From positions 62,001 to 126,000 of the forward strand of contig JAKSYS010000051.1 of NCBI GenBank assembly GCA_022925895.1: a stretch of 64,000 nt of DNA, in the 5' to 3' direction. Under the pieces are notes generated by a model. The model searched no databases. It was not told the DNA's origin and worked only from the letters and a program-made list of their open reading frames with translations. Shown in pieces: positions 24,701-35,100 of this stretch. Both the position numbers and the translations under genes were made by a program. The stretch is from Fragilaria crotonensis (taxonomy: Eukaryota > Bacillariophyta > Fragilariophyceae > Fragilariales > Fragilariaceae). Numbering within the stretch: the stretch's first letter is position 1; each line of letters opens with the position of its first letter.

Positions 24701-25350
24701 GTTTTCAAGTCCTATCAAGCGATGTTTGTGTCGATGACGTCTTATCTGGTTACTTGTCGCAGATTCCTCACTTCACGGACGAGATTATTAGCCGATGTCA
24801 AGAGTACAAGGGCGAGGACCCTATTGATTCCGTATTCGATGTTTTGAACCTTGATGATGATGTCAGGAATGACCTCCTACGTTTGCCGGAAAGCAAAATG
24901 GCAGATGTCGCCGTGTTTTGCAACAACTATCCAAATATCGACGTGACCTACGCGGTGGAGGACGCCGATGCCATTACCGCCGGTGACGCGGTCACGATCC
25001 GTATCAGTTTGGAAAGGGAAATCGACGAGGAGAGCCTCGACGAAGAGGAACTTGCTGGTCTGGGAATGGTATCATCGGTACACTTTCCAGGTACTAAGAA
25101 GGAAGGATGGTGGATCGTCGTCGGGGACACATCCAACAACTCCCTGCTTTCGTTGAAGCGCATCAATTTGAAACACAAGTTGTCTGTCCAGTTGGAATTC
25201 GCGGCGCCAGAAGAACCTGGAGACTACAATTTGACATTGTTTTGCATGAGTGATAGTTACATGGGATGCGACCAGGAGTACTCTTTCAATATCAGCATCG
25301 CTCCGGCTGACGACGATGGCGAGGATGACAGCGATGATGACGAGGAGTAG
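18706..25350 (+). CDS. BRR2: BRR2, U5 snRNP pre-mRNA splicing helicase (SNRNP200 homologue)
   Basis: Ski2-like RNA helicase that unwinds U4/U6 during spliceosome activation. I choose ATG 18706, not the in-frame 18475, because MADREALQKQYAYHEMSNKV and the following EPTGEVESL match the usual BRR2 N-terminus; the 77 upstream codons look like leader. Two helicase cassettes are visible. The first has Walker A APTGAGKT at residues 523-530, DEIH at 645-648, VGLSATLPN, the HHAGMARGDRE block and QMLGRAGRPQ. The second has APSGSGKT at 1382-1389, DELH at 1487-1490 and GLGASIAN in place of SAT, in line with the less active second cassette of BRR2. Each is followed by a Sec63-like domain. An acidic tract lies near residues 185-250. 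A 66-base intron (24697-24762, GTAAGT...CGCAG) keeps the frame if unspliced; removing it gives the conserved LKQ-IPHFT junction and 2,192 residues. The gene is otherwise intronless. Confidence 0.95.
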   Translation: MADREALQKQYAYHEMSNKVETSKRSRRIRGEPTGEVESLRGRTDVGRMGDRIDDRPIKKLKPDSIIKASNSASATTGRATTTTTTSSVAPGQSILDVNVRGYQPTTASSRAAYERLLTLIGSRQYLSNQTPSILVDAAELVIETLKDDSLRDPERQQAIANVILYGKANPKLTGEQYAQLVQIGKALDDYGVVDKEEDDDMNQEMGVAVVFDESEGEQDSDGEGLVAAVPDSESDDDEDEDEEEGPAPPVDDDEEEQLGGEKKQKVAAEAQRTLTVHEIDAHFLQRQLSKHLTEQDADEIADVAKQVLQVLGDDTDLRACENKLLVLLGFDLFPTIKLFLANRRKLFSVISIKKAQTEEEKRKIEESLQQDQEGRSIWDELMSKSKVEDWSRDRMKGITESLKTAKSDAEGEDTTMEEVEEEGKMAIELDLEGLAFRDGAHTMSNTKVNLPDKSWRAMKKGYEEVHVPAVRSVVPKDEQLVSIQSLPDWTRPAFAGMDKLNRVQSKMKAVALESSENILLCAPTGAGKTNVAMMAMLNVIGRYRKEGQDDETKDSAIGSLDLDKFKIVYVAPMKALVQEVVKNFSSRLKEYGVSVKELSGDSSLTRQQIAETQVLVTTPEKWDIVTRQGEGRAYTQLVRLVIIDEIHLLHDDRGPVLESIVARVIRQVEASAEPIRLVGLSATLPNYADVATFLRVKPQKGLFFFDHSYRPVPLQMQYVGITEKNAFKRFQLQNEICYDRALSQRRHDNQMLIFVHSRAETGKTAKALRDLALERDELPRFVRDGSATQEILREESLSVKNADLKDVLQYGFAIHHAGMARGDRELVEDLFADGHIAVLCCTATLAWGVNLPAHAVIIKGTQIYDPAKGRWAELSPLDVLQMLGRAGRPQYDTEGEGIILTHHSELQYYLSLTNLQLPVESQLIKTLPDHLNAEIVLGTVSSIAEAVDWLSYTFLFVRMLQNPSLYGIHNPDVTLKTDPTLKKRRLDLAHTAATILEKSLLVQYDRKSGSLRSTALGRVASQYYISHSSMAVYSRHMRPNMTDIELLRLFALSGEFSHITVREEEKLELAKLAGKVPIPVKESPSEPSAKVNMLLQAYITRLKLDGFALVADMAFVQQSAARIMRALFEIAVKRNWSGLAKLTLDFSNMVAHRIWRSQTPLRQFSTVPEIVARKLERKSDIEWARYVDLSTSDLGELVGVPKMGEILHKLVHKFPRLDLSAVIQPITRSMLRIELTLVSAFEFDVDVHGYSQLFHVFVEDVNGENILYHQTFTLKRNSDEEEHVLVITVPVMDPLPPAYFIRVLSDRWLHSESSLPISFNHTILPAKFPPPTELLDLQPLPVTSLGEAAFVNLFPFKEFNPVQTQTFHELFKTSRNVIVCAPSGSGKTALADFAILRLLQTNPVGKCVYVSPIDEVADQAFVDWSRRFGALMGANQIVKLTGEAAADVSLVASAKIIVATVKQWDGLSRRWRQRKALHAVSLLVFDELHLLGGEHGPTLEVVISRMRYISSERQDQPIRLVGLGASIANAREVGEWMGVSEKSLFNFSPKVRPNPLEIYFQSYDQGNYAARLMAMSKPVYNAVARHGQGRSVMVFVPSRKQAQLTAIDLMTYQESQQESTFLGKIDDQQAFNQNCASIRDESLKHVAMAGIGFLYEGMRQSDLTTILNFYDQGYIRALICPSEVTWKVTARAYLVIIMGTEFYDGKERRHVDYDVGTLLRMLGRASRHDNEGGKCVLLCHSPKKEYLKKLLYDPLPIESHLDHYLHDHFNSEIVTRTISGLQDAIDYITWTFLYRRLSKNPNYYGLQGTSNVHVSEHLSDMVETVLGDLSESKCCQLDEEGNVSPLNLGMVAAYYYVQYTTVELIAASVTEKNKVRGIMEILANASEFSTIPVRNGEEKTLKIEARTLRHKLPDSMRFNDWSTKTLILLQAHFSRKTLSSEFLADQAVILKQSVTLVQAIVDVISSNGWLKPALAAMELSQMIVQGLWNRDSVLKQVSFQVLSSDVCVDDVLSGYLSQIPHFTDEIISRCQEYKGEDPIDSVFDVLNLDDDVRNDLLRLPESKMADVAVFCNNYPNIDVTYAVEDADAITAGDAVTIRISLEREIDEESLDEEELAGLGMVSSVHFPGTKKEGWWIVVGDTSNNSLLSLKRINLKHKLSVQLEFAAPEEPGDYNLTLFCMSDSYMGCDQEYSFNISIAPADDDGEDDSDDDEE
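24697..24762 (+). other. In-frame 66-base intron in BRR2
   Basis: It starts GTAAGT and ends TTGTCGCAG, is divisible by three and has no stop, so both spliced and unspliced transcripts stay open. The 22 residues it would encode interrupt a region that is continuous in BRR2 of other eukaryotes (LKQ-x-PHFT), which argues that it is normally removed. Confidence 0.85.
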
Positions 25351-25994
25351 ATGATGTGGGCAGAATAAGAATGAAGCGTGACAATGTGCTTCCATTATCT
25401 TGTAAATTTGAGACGCCCCTCGTGATACCTTGCTGTCACCTTCTATCGCTCACTGATGTAGAGTATCATGTCATTCGCATTGTGTCATCGATAAGACGAT
25501 TGAGAACGAGCATAATAGTCATTTCCAACATCGTAGAGGACAGTGCCAGATACGGGTCTATGCAGGAGTTAACACACCTATCGAGAATTTTTCCATGGAC
25601 AACACACGCGCAGCCGGTGCGAAGCGTGTGTTCCTCCGTGCGAGGCATTTCTATCTAGAGGTTAATACCACGTGAGGAAACGCGGAAAGCTAATTCGACG
25701 AATCTGGTGCCGAAAGTATTCGGGACCATGAGGGATAGTCCAAGGATGGGATCGAAGGTTTTCGCAAGTATGAGCCCCTCCTTCGAGACACGGTATCGAA
25801 GCCATTGTGGGAAGCGATAACAATATCTCGACGGACAACATACTGCCAGGCATAACTGCGGATCCGATGTTTAGAGGGACAGAACAGGAAATGACACTCT
25901 CTATAACGAGTGTGTTTTATTTGCACAATGTACATGTTGTTTTGCTTCAAATGTCAATACTACAGTCTCCTCTAACATCTCCAAGGCAACAGAA
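25351..25994. other. Convergent intergenic spacer
   Basis: About 640 bases between the 3' ends of BRR2 (plus) and the helicase-associated-domain gene (minus). No gene, repeat or clear poly(A) signal was recognised. Confidence 0.5.
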
Positions 25995-26900
25995 CTATTC
26001 ATCCATCCAATCGTCACCAAGGAGCTGTTGCATGTAATGAAAGCGCGTATCACTGAGTCCTCCCCGTCGTCTAGCATCACGTTGTGCCGCGATCCATGTT
26101 TGTACTTTTTCCTGTTTTAGAATTTCATCTCGTTTCATTGTCAATACTTCGTCATCTGCAGCAGACGCAGCTGCTGCAGCGGCGTCGAGCTGTGACACCA
26201 ACTCTCGATATTGCGACATGAATTTAGATCCACATTTGCGTTCGGATATCCACGTAAATCCAATCGCATCCAGGCGTTCCATGTGATGCGGATCGACAAC
26301 TCCTTGTTGCAGATTCTTGTTGGCGGCGTAGACTCTACGGATTCCAGTTACCCAAGCACCAAGTTCTGGATCTGGAGCATACTTTTTAGGAACTTGATAT
26401 TGGTTCTGCTCTTGTTGTTCGTATGCAATAAGTTTAGTCAACATGACATTAAAGTCCAATTCGTGATAGACATCTTCCAGTGATGAAAATCGAAAATCAA
26501 TGTCGTGCAAGAGTTGGATTTCAGTATCCGTCAACTTTTGTTGAATTTGCAATCTACGCAACGTTTGACACATTCGACCTTCTGGTGTCCCCAATGGAAT
26601 ATTAGGATGACCATATTCCTCACGCCATTGTAATAAAGAAGGATATACTTGTTTCAGTACCGATGATGTGATGCAATCCGGAATGCTGTTACAGTCCATG
26701 CGTTCTGGTGCTACAAAGAGTGGTTGATGTGGGAGTGCTGCAACGAATGCATGTGGCAATCGATGAGACGTGCCTTCTCGACATGACTGATGAGACGGAT
26801 GGGGAGACATGACAAATGGAGAAACAGTCGTCGCCATGGTCAACAACAGCAGCAGCAGGGCTGCAGGGACGGCGGGAGAGGGAAGCAAACTCAAGCCCAT
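25995..26900 (-). CDS. Helicase-associated (HA) domain protein with N-terminal targeting peptide
   Basis: 301 residues, no intron. Residues 7-30 are a hydrophobic signal-peptide-like stretch (AVPAALLLLLLTMATTVSPF), followed by a Ser/His/Arg-rich segment. That combination of signal peptide plus transit-like region with a Phe at the junction is what diatom plastid preproteins have, although the junction is not the classic ASAF. Two repeats of the helicase-associated domain follow: residues about 90-135 (LLQWREEYGHPNIP ... LHDIDFRF) and about 165-218 (YAPDPELGAWVTGIRR ... LDAIGFTW), each with the W...GH/..L..W...R.....L...R...L..IGF.W layout. The C-terminus is an Ala-rich then basic helix. HA-domain proteins are abundant in diatoms, are presumed to bind nucleic acid, and this one has no helicase core. 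Confidence 0.7.
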   Translation of the reverse strand: MGLSLLPSPAVPAALLLLLLTMATTVSPFVMSPHPSHQSCREGTSHRLPHAFVAALPHQPLFVAPERMDCNSIPDCITSSVLKQVYPSLLQWREEYGHPNIPLGTPEGRMCQTLRRLQIQQKLTDTEIQLLHDIDFRFSSLEDVYHELDFNVMLTKLIAYEQQEQNQYQVPKKYAPDPELGAWVTGIRRVYAANKNLQQGVVDPHHMERLDAIGFTWISERKCGSKFMSQYRELVSQLDAAAAAASAADDEVLTMKRDEILKQEKVQTWIAAQRDARRRGGLSDTRFHYMQQLLGDDWMDE

Positions 26901-28305
26901 GATGGTATACTGTATGTCATACAGGTCTTATCAAACACCGACGGCTACTCAGGAGAGCAAATGAATTATGTGCAATTGACCTTTTGCTCATGAGCATGCT
27001 GCCTCTCTGACCATCTGTTAATATCTGTTCATCACAGACAGGGCGAAGAACTCGAAAGTTCGAAACCTTTTTCTTGTTCAGAACACTTGTTGTCTCAGGA
27101 AGTACAGTACTTCTACCTGGAACTACAGGTAGTTCAAGTATGCATACTGGTACGCACCGGTAGATTACTCCGGCTACGGGTAGGATGGTAGGATTGGTGT
27201 ACCTGGTACTGTACACTGTACAAGGTACTAAGGTAGCACAAGCTCATTGCTCATGATCCCAGCTTGCTGTTTGTGTGCTTTCTGTACCGGTACTCATTCT
27301 ACCGGCATTTCAGTGTATCGAGTGTCATCCACATGTTATTTTTGTAGGTTATGAAAATCACCTGGTACCAATTGACACGAACATTCCTGTTTGGATTTGA
27401 TGCAACTCTAATTTGATGCACGCACCACATGCATTGTGTCCATTGATGTTCTTTGATATCAATCGAGTTCAGTGTTCGTCACAGGAACTGGTAAATGAAT
27501 TAGGATTCTTGTTCATGTTTGCAACAATTTACAGCCAAGTGTTTTAAAACTAAAAAGGTCTCCATTCTAGATGAACGTGTTACACATAATCACCAGGTCT
27601 ACAACATGACAGCGGGAGAAACTGATGGTACAACCAGAACATCGGCCAAGGATTGGGAGGGTCTAAATAAGGTGAAACCACTGGCAAGTAAACCTCATTG
27701 ACCCAGCAGCCTTCAATTGAAATGGTTTCTACTACATAGCCTCCAATTGAAACCTACGCTGCACTGGACTACGATTCCATCGTTGTACTGTGTTGCTGTG
27801 AGGTCATCCATCGAAATGTGAAACATGATACACTGTACTGTCCGGCCTCTAACTAATTTTGTACGAACTACCCGACAAATGAACTGGAATGTCAAATGCC
27901 ATTTGACACGATCAACGAGTTTGTCGTTCATACGACCGAATGCCGAATTTACTGTAGCTTATAATTTCTCAGAACGTACTTTGTGTGAAACCTTCCTACT
28001 ACAGTAATTTTCCTGCGGTACTACGTACTATTTTTTACGATTAGAGTATCATCTCCGGTGATAGTCTCAAGTCCTCCTTAAAGATACAAGAAAGTACAAA
28101 CCTGAATCAGCACGACAATAGTTGCACTTCCAACCAAACTAGGTCGGTTGTGCCACCTCAACCTAGCCCTTCTTCACTTAGCTGATCTTTAAAACCCCCC
28201 AAACCCACCCATGGAACATCCAAAACTCCTGGGAGTAGTTTGACATTTTTTCAAGGCTCAGTCTGGCTATGCCACAACATGATTCTCAATCAGCATCCCT
28301 ACTAC
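26901..28305. other. Intergenic, GTAC-rich
   Basis: About 1.4 kb upstream of the HA-domain gene and before the first Crypton unit. The part 27080-27300 is dense in GTAC and its extensions (GGTACTGTACACTGTACAAG-like words). No gene supported. Confidence 0.5.
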
Positions 28306-31300
28306 CTGTAAGTGCGAGAGAAAAGTATACCATTCGGTCATCGGAGTGGTAGAACTTGCAACAGGTACAGTAAAAATTGATGCCAGTTGCCAGTCATACA
28401 GTAACAAGTAAGACACTCCACAGTGTAAGCTTCGCAATCTGGAACTGCACTCCGAGAGGAGCAGATCACACCTCACAGTCTACATTGTACATTATTCATC
28501 ACATCGTCAGACATCAGCAGATGTGCATTTTGCACCTAAACGTCAGCAAATCAGGATGGGCACAGTTGATTGATCACTAGATGAATCGGCCGGGTTGTGT
28601 TTTGTTGCCGGAATTTGACGTTTCCAAGTTCCGTTTTCCCAGCGGATTGTCCTCGTCGGTCAAGAAAATTGAAGCGAAGAAATGCAGTTCATGTAAGTTT
28701 TGCATTACATGCTGGCCTTATTTGTTGGCAATTTCCTTGAGCGGCCATTCATCTTGTGTCCTTATTCTTTGACTATGTCAGGGACACTTTGATGGACGAT
28801 ACGAGTTGGGTGTTGCAACCATATTTGAGTTGAAGATGATGGCGTATGAAAGATACGAGCACGAGCCGTTAGGTATGAAAGATACAGCATGTACAAAATG
28901 AGAGCTGCTGTTGGGCGATACTAAGTGGCATTATTCAAAGGAACAAGTGTCTCTGTGAGAGACGAACAGGTATTGAAAAGTGAAGGAGCAAGCGCATGCC
29001 TTGTTGTGACACTTCTTTTTCTTGGGAGACGGTTCTTTTGAAATGGCATCCATAAAGCAGAACACAACTTGGTCACGGCATGCTGCATGCTCATGACTGA
29101 TAAACTTTGACAGTATTGTTTGGAGCAAATGCTTTCACGAGCGGCATGTGCAGTACTTCATGAGGACATCGTTGAATGCCTGAATATTTTTTGGAGATAG
29201 TACTACTTCTATCTTCATCATGTATTTGCCATCGCAACAATCTAATTTGAAGGAATACTAGATATCTATAACTTGTACAAATGCATTCAACCAATTGCTA
29301 GTAGAGTAGTACTAGAGCATTGCTAGTTATCATTGTGATGGGCACGATACTCACCAAGGCGACGACGTTGATTCCTTCGCTCCTCACGGTCTTGGTTTGA
29401 CAGTCGTTGCCTGCGTTGTCGCCTGATATTGTGGGGTCTATTCAAAGGTCCAAGTGGTGGTAGATTGCCTCGATCAATATCATTTCCATTCTTTTCTATA
29501 CTACTCCGCTGAACATGTTTTGACCAAGAACCAACAGTGAGAAATTCACATCGTGTCGACTTCTCCCAAACATACCCCACTCGTGTTTGGAGATACTGAG
29601 TCCCCAATGCAAATGTTTGATCCACAAATTCAGCGCTGATTTCAACTGCTGCTCTTGGAATAATCATTCCAGGAGCTTTCTCCATCATCTGAAAAATTGG
29701 GCGCCATTCTAACTTCAAGCGATCTCTAATTTTTTTGTCCGGAGATAGGGACCGTCCCTCAAGCAACCGAAATGGTCTAACAACCCCAGGCTGGCCAAGC
29801 AACCATAGACTCCAGCCGGCTCTTCTGAAAGTCCTTTCAGGAAAGTCCCAACCCTTTGGGACAAACCAATAACGTGAATTATAACAATAAATTGGATACC
29901 TGACCCCGCCATCACGGTCTTGTGCAGGAGGGGGTTGCAATAGTGGACGAGCATCCTGACCGCCACCGTTTCCCGCCATCATTCCAATCATCAAGTCCGT
30001 TTGTTCTTTCATCATTTCCTTGAATTCTCGGTGATGCTCTTGAAGCTGATTCTGTAGAAAGTCAATTGTTAGAACACCAGCACGAACATCTCGATCCTCA
30101 ATAGCTTGTAAGACTGACAATTTTATTTCTGAGGTCTGCTCAAGCATTGTTTCCGTCAATGTTGCAAGCTTGCCGACAACCCTATTGAGCTTCTTTGCAT
30201 GATCTATATGTGGTGGTACACCTGATGCGTGTGACAACGTCTCTGATTCATCAGTTGTCACAATAAGCTTCAGTTGATTCATTAGGTCAGGGTACAGTAG
30301 CAAAGGGATAGTGCCAAATGGATGACGTGGATTTGACTCAATCATTGGCTTCACGAATGAATCCATATGAAATACAACGGATGCAAGAAGGAAGTAAAGC
30401 ACCCCGACAAGACCTCCGCCACTTGCATCAGAGAACAATGTGATGATGTTCCCAAAACATAACTGCATTCCATCATAGACAGCATCGTGCAACACCATGT
30501 GTGAAATGTGGGAAGGACCGCAAACTTCTCAGATGTTGGGGACAAGCCAGCAAGACATCGCCCAAGATATTGATCACCGGGTTCCGCAAAAAGGAAATAA
30601 ACATCAAATACTGTTCCTTGGCTCCACTCGCCCGTCGTGCTACGGATGGAAGCGGTGGAGGGACTGTGGATCCACTTGTTGAATGAGTTGCGGCTCCTTT
30701 ACGAATGCCATGACTCTTTGCTCTCTCAGGGCGACAATATTGAATAACGGCATCACGATGATCTTTGATGAGTTCAACCAATTGAGTACAGTACCGATGA
30801 GAAGCACTTTTGGAAGAACCATTTTCAAGGAAGAGGCTGTCGCGATTTTGTGTTCTGAACTTTTCATTCTGACCCATCAGCCATATTCCGAGCGCTGTTG
30901 CAGGACAAATAGAAGGATCAAACGGATTGGCATACAAGTTTTTCGGACTAACACGTTCACCGCTCCCGTCGGTTTTTGAGTCATCATACGTAATTTTGAA
31001 GGAATCGGCTCCATTTGACAAATTGTGAAGTCCTAGGGCATCTATCGATGCGCTACGGGCCATACAATTCCATTGTAAAACTGTGAAAACCCAAAGGAAT
31101 GTATTTCCAATTTCCAGTGACCATTGACAAATATGACGGTATAAATCAAATGGAATTGGGTCAGCATTGATCTCATCAACATTTCCTTCACGCTTTGCCT
31201 TCACGGACTCTTTTTTGAATGAGTCAATAAATGAGTGAATTGATTGATGGTAAAGCCTTGGCAGAATCTCTTCGGCCTGTTCTGCCCCAAATAGGATAGC

Positions 31301-32081
31301 ATCATGGAATTTGCGAATATGCTCATATGAGCATATCTTTCCATTTGCCTTTCGTTTTACAGACCCAAGGAAGGCTTTGATTAGCGCGACATTGATACCT
31401 GCGTACGCCAAATCCTCTGTGTTGTTATGTTGGCAAAAATTTGGGTTGTCTAACATCTCTTGAGAGATTTGAACAACTCCACCAGCTTCAGCATACTCTG
31501 GATATTCCTGCTTCAGCCAATTTATTATGACTCGAAGTCTGTTGCGATGCTCATGAATTGTTTTCAATTTTCGCCTATTTCCTTCTGTTTCTTGAATCTG
31601 AACTCTATGCAGATTCTGCAACCCAATGTCACCTCCAACAATATCCTGCTCGTTTCCTGCTGGTGCTTCAGCATGAAATGCTGCATGACGGCGTCCTCCA
31701 GCCATGGCTGATTGTAAAGAACAAAATAAAGAACAAAAGACGTACTCCGTTCCAGATTCCTACTACTACTGCACTTGCTAAAACTCAGTAGCCCACAGTA
31801 GTGTACATCCTGGACTACAAAACTACAACAGTACTACTACTAGTAGTACTGACTATGACACAAGAAGCGCTCCAATTTGAAGTCCAGCAGGTACTGTAGC
31901 AGGTAGTAATCAAAAAGTATACCATCGGGTGTCTTCAAGAATGGTATACTTTTCAATTTCCTACCTGTACAATCTACAGGTACCTGGTACATGGTAGTCA
32001 TCGAGTAGTCAAGAAATTTCTACCAAAATGGTAGAACAACGCCTCAAAAACCGCTCAAAATGGTATACTATCGTCTACTAT
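28306..32081 (-). mobile_element. Crypton-like element, unit A of a head-to-tail tandem
   Basis: A 3,776-bp unit repeated almost exactly by 32082-35856. Its boundaries are set by where the two copies start and stop matching: CTGTAAGTGCGAG at 28306 and again at 32082; CTACTAT at 32075-32081 and again at 35850-35856. It encodes, on the minus strand, a tyrosine recombinase followed by a GCR1_C-like domain, the content of Cryptons, which integrate as circles by site-specific recombination. A copy of AGTATACCATT lies 18 bases inside the left end. The inverse, AATGGTATACT, lies 12 bases inside the right end. A hairpin with the same word has arms at 31913-31925 and 31941-31953. Confidence 0.75.
29323..31705 (-). 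pseudogene. Crypton tyrosine recombinase with GCR1_C-like domain, unit A (frame-broken)
   Basis: The coding region starts at 31705 (MAGGRRHAAFHAE) and its last stop is at 29323, read in two main frames (31705-30473 and 30498-29323). Tyrosine-recombinase residues can be placed: the first Arg in NCMARSASIDAL, the H-x-x-R in SHGIRKGAATHS, and a likely Tyr nucleophile about 40-50 residues later (a Tyr is available in both DVYFLF and DQYLGR in unit B). After a region with coiled-coil character there is PIYCYNSRYWFVPKGWDFP ... WSLWLLG, the layout of the GCR1_C DNA-binding domain that accompanies recombinases in several Cryptons. Against unit B, unit A lacks 2, 2 and 1 bases at three sites between about 30485 and 30635, which splits its frame; unit B is open there. 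Confidence 0.7.
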
Positions 32082-32110
32082 CTGTAAGTGCGAGAGAAAA
32101 GTATACCATT
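32059..32110. other. Putative recombination site at the Crypton unit A/unit B junction
   Basis: Two 11-bp inverted arms, AATGGTATACT (32059-32069) and AGTATACCATT (32100-32110), flank a 30-base core that contains the exact junction between the units (CTACTAT/CTGTAAG). Outside the pair, only the right arm occurs at the left end of unit A (28324-28334) and only the left arm at the right end of unit B (35834-35844). This is what a circular element's joined ends would look like. Confidence 0.55.
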
Positions 32111-35100
32111 CGGTCATCGGAGTGGTAGAACTTGCAACAGGTACAGTAAAAATTGATGCCAGTTGCCAGTCATACAGTAACAAGTAAGACACTCCACAGT
32201 GTAAGCTTCGCAATCTGGAACTGCACTCCGAGAGGAGCAGATCACACCTCACAGTCTACATTGTACATTATTCATCACATCGTCAGACATCAGCAGATGT
32301 GCATTTTGCACCTAAACGTCAGCAAATCAGGATGGGCACAGTTGATTGATCACTAGATGAATCGGCCGGGTTGTGTTTTGTTGCCGGAATTTGACGTTTC
32401 CAAGTTCCGTTTTCCCAGCGGATTGTCCTCGTCGGTCAAGAAAATTGAAGCGAAGAAATGCAGTTCATGTAAGTTTTGCATTACATGCTGGCCTTATTTG
32501 TTGGCAATTTCCTTGAGCGGCCATTCATCTTGTGTCCTTATTCTTTGACTATGTCAGGGACACTTTGATGGACGATACGAGTTGGGTGTTGCAACCATAT
32601 TTGAGTTGAAGATGATGGCGTATGAAAGATACGAGCACGAGCCGTTAGGTATGAAAGATACAGCATGTACAAAATGAGAGCTGCTGTTGGGCGATACTAA
32701 GTGGCATTATTCAAAGGAACAAGTGTCTCTGTGAGAGACGAACAGGTATTGAAAAGTGAAGGAGCAAGCGCATGCCTTGTTGTGACACTTCTTTTTCTTG
32801 GGAGACGGTTCTTTTGAAATGGCATCCATAAAGCAGAACACAACTTGGTCACGGCATGCTGCATGCTCATGACTGATAAACTTTGACAGTATTGTTTGGA
32901 GCAAATGCTTTTTTCACGAGCGGCATGTGCAGTACTTCGCGAGGACATCGTTGAATGCCTGAATATTTTTTGGAGATAGTACTACTTCTATCTTCATCAT
33001 GTATTTGCCATCGCAACAATCTAATTTGAAGGAATACTAGATATCTATAACTTGTACAAATGCATTCAACCAATTGCTAGTAGAGTAGTACTAGAGCATT
33101 GCTAGTTATCATTGTGATGGGCACGATACTCACCAAGGCGACGACGTTGATTCCTTCGCTCCTCACGGTCTTGGTTTGACAGTCGTTGCCTGCGTTGTCG
33201 CCTGATATTGTGGGGTCTATTCAAAGGTCCAAGTGGTGGTAGATTGCCTCGATCAATATCATTTCCATTCTTTTCTATACTACTCCGCTGAACATGTTTT
33301 GACCAAGAACCAACAGTGAGAAATTCACATCGTGTCGACTTCTCCCAAACATACCCCACTCGTGTTTGGAGATACTGAGTCCCCAATGCAAATGTTTGAT
33401 CCACAAATTCAGCGCTGATTTCAACTGCTGCTCTTGGAATAATCATTCCAGGAGCTTTCTCCATCATCTGAAAAATTGGGCGCCATTCTAACTTCAAGCG
33501 ATCTCTAATTTTTTTGTCCGGAGATAGGGACCGTCCCTCAAGCAACCGAAATGGTCTAACAACCCCAGGCTGGCCAAGCAACCATAGACTCCAGCCGGCT
33601 CTTCTGAAAGTCCTTTCAGGAAAGTCCCAACCCTTTGGGACAAACCAATAACGTGAATTATAACAATAAATTGATACCTGACCCCGCCATCACGGTCTTG
33701 TGCAGGAGGGGTTGCAATAGTGGACGAGCATCCTGACCGCCACCGTTTCCACCATCATTCCAATCATCAAGTCCGTTTGTTCTTTCATCATTTCCTTGAA
33801 TTCTCGGTGATGCTCTTGAAGCTGATTCTGTAGAAAGTCAATTGTTAGAACACCAGCACGAACATCTCGATCCTCAATAGCTTGTAAGACTGACAATTTT
33901 ATTTCTGAGGTCTGCTCAAGCATTGTTTCCGTCAATGTTGCAAGCTTGCCGACAACCCTATTGAGCTTCTTTGCATGATCTATATGTGGTGGTACACCTG
34001 ATGCGTGTGACAACGTCTCTGATTCATCAGTTGTCACAATAAGCTTCAGTTGATTCATTAGGTCAGGGTACAGTAGCAAAGGGATAGTGCCAAATGGATG
34101 ACGTGGATTTGACTCAATCATTGGCTTCACGAATGAATCCATATGAAATACAACGGATGCAAGAAGGAAGTAAAGCACCCCGACAAGACCTCCGCCACTT
34201 GCATCAGAGAACAATGTGATGATGTTCCCAAAACATAACTGCATTCCATCATAGACAGCATCGTGTGCAACACCATGTGTGAAATGTGGGGGAAGGACCG
34301 CAAACTTCTCAGATGTTGGGGACAAGCCAGCAAGACATCGCCCAAGATATTGATCACCGGGTTCCGCAAAAAGGAAATAAACATCAAATACTGTTCCTTG
34401 GCTCCACTCGCCCCGTCGTGCTACGGATGGAAGCGGTGGAGGGACTGTGGATCCACTTGTTGAATGAGTTGCGGCTCCTTTACGAATGCCATGACTCTTT
34501 GCTCTCTCAGGGCGACAATATTGAATAACGGCATCACGATGATCTTTGATGAGTTCAACCAATTGAGTACAGTACCGATGAGAAGCACTTTTGGAAGAAC
34601 CATTTTCAAGGAAGAGGCTGTCGCGATTTTGTGTTCTGAACTTTTCATTCTGACCCATCAGCCATATTCCGAGCGCTGTTGCAGGACAAATAGAAGGATC
34701 AAACGGATTGGCATACAAGTTTTTCGGACTAACACGTTCACCGCTCCCGTCGGTTTTTGAGTCATCATACGTAATTTTGAAGGAATCGGCTCCATTTGAC
34801 AAATTGTGAAGTCCTAGGGCATCTATCGATGCGCTACGGGCCATACAATTCCATTGTAAAACTGTGAAAACCCAAAGGAATGTATTTCCAATTTCCAGTG
34901 ACCATTGACAAATATGACGGTATAAATCAAATGGAATTGGGTCAGCATTGATCTCATCAACATTTCCTTCACGCTTTGCCTTCACGGACTCTTTTTTGAA
35001 TGAGTCAATAAATGAGTGAATTGATTGATGGTAAAGCCTTGGCAGAATCTCTTCGGCCTGTTCTGCCCCAAATAGGATAGCATCATGGAATTTGCGAATA

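Noticed and set aside
27519-27701. 60-codon plus-strand open frame
   Set aside because: It has no motif, lies in GTAC-rich intergenic DNA and has a length expected by chance.
28267-28772. Short open frames at the left end of the Crypton units, repeated in unit B
   Set aside because: They are repeated only because the whole unit is duplicated; no motif, and they lie on both strands over the same bases.
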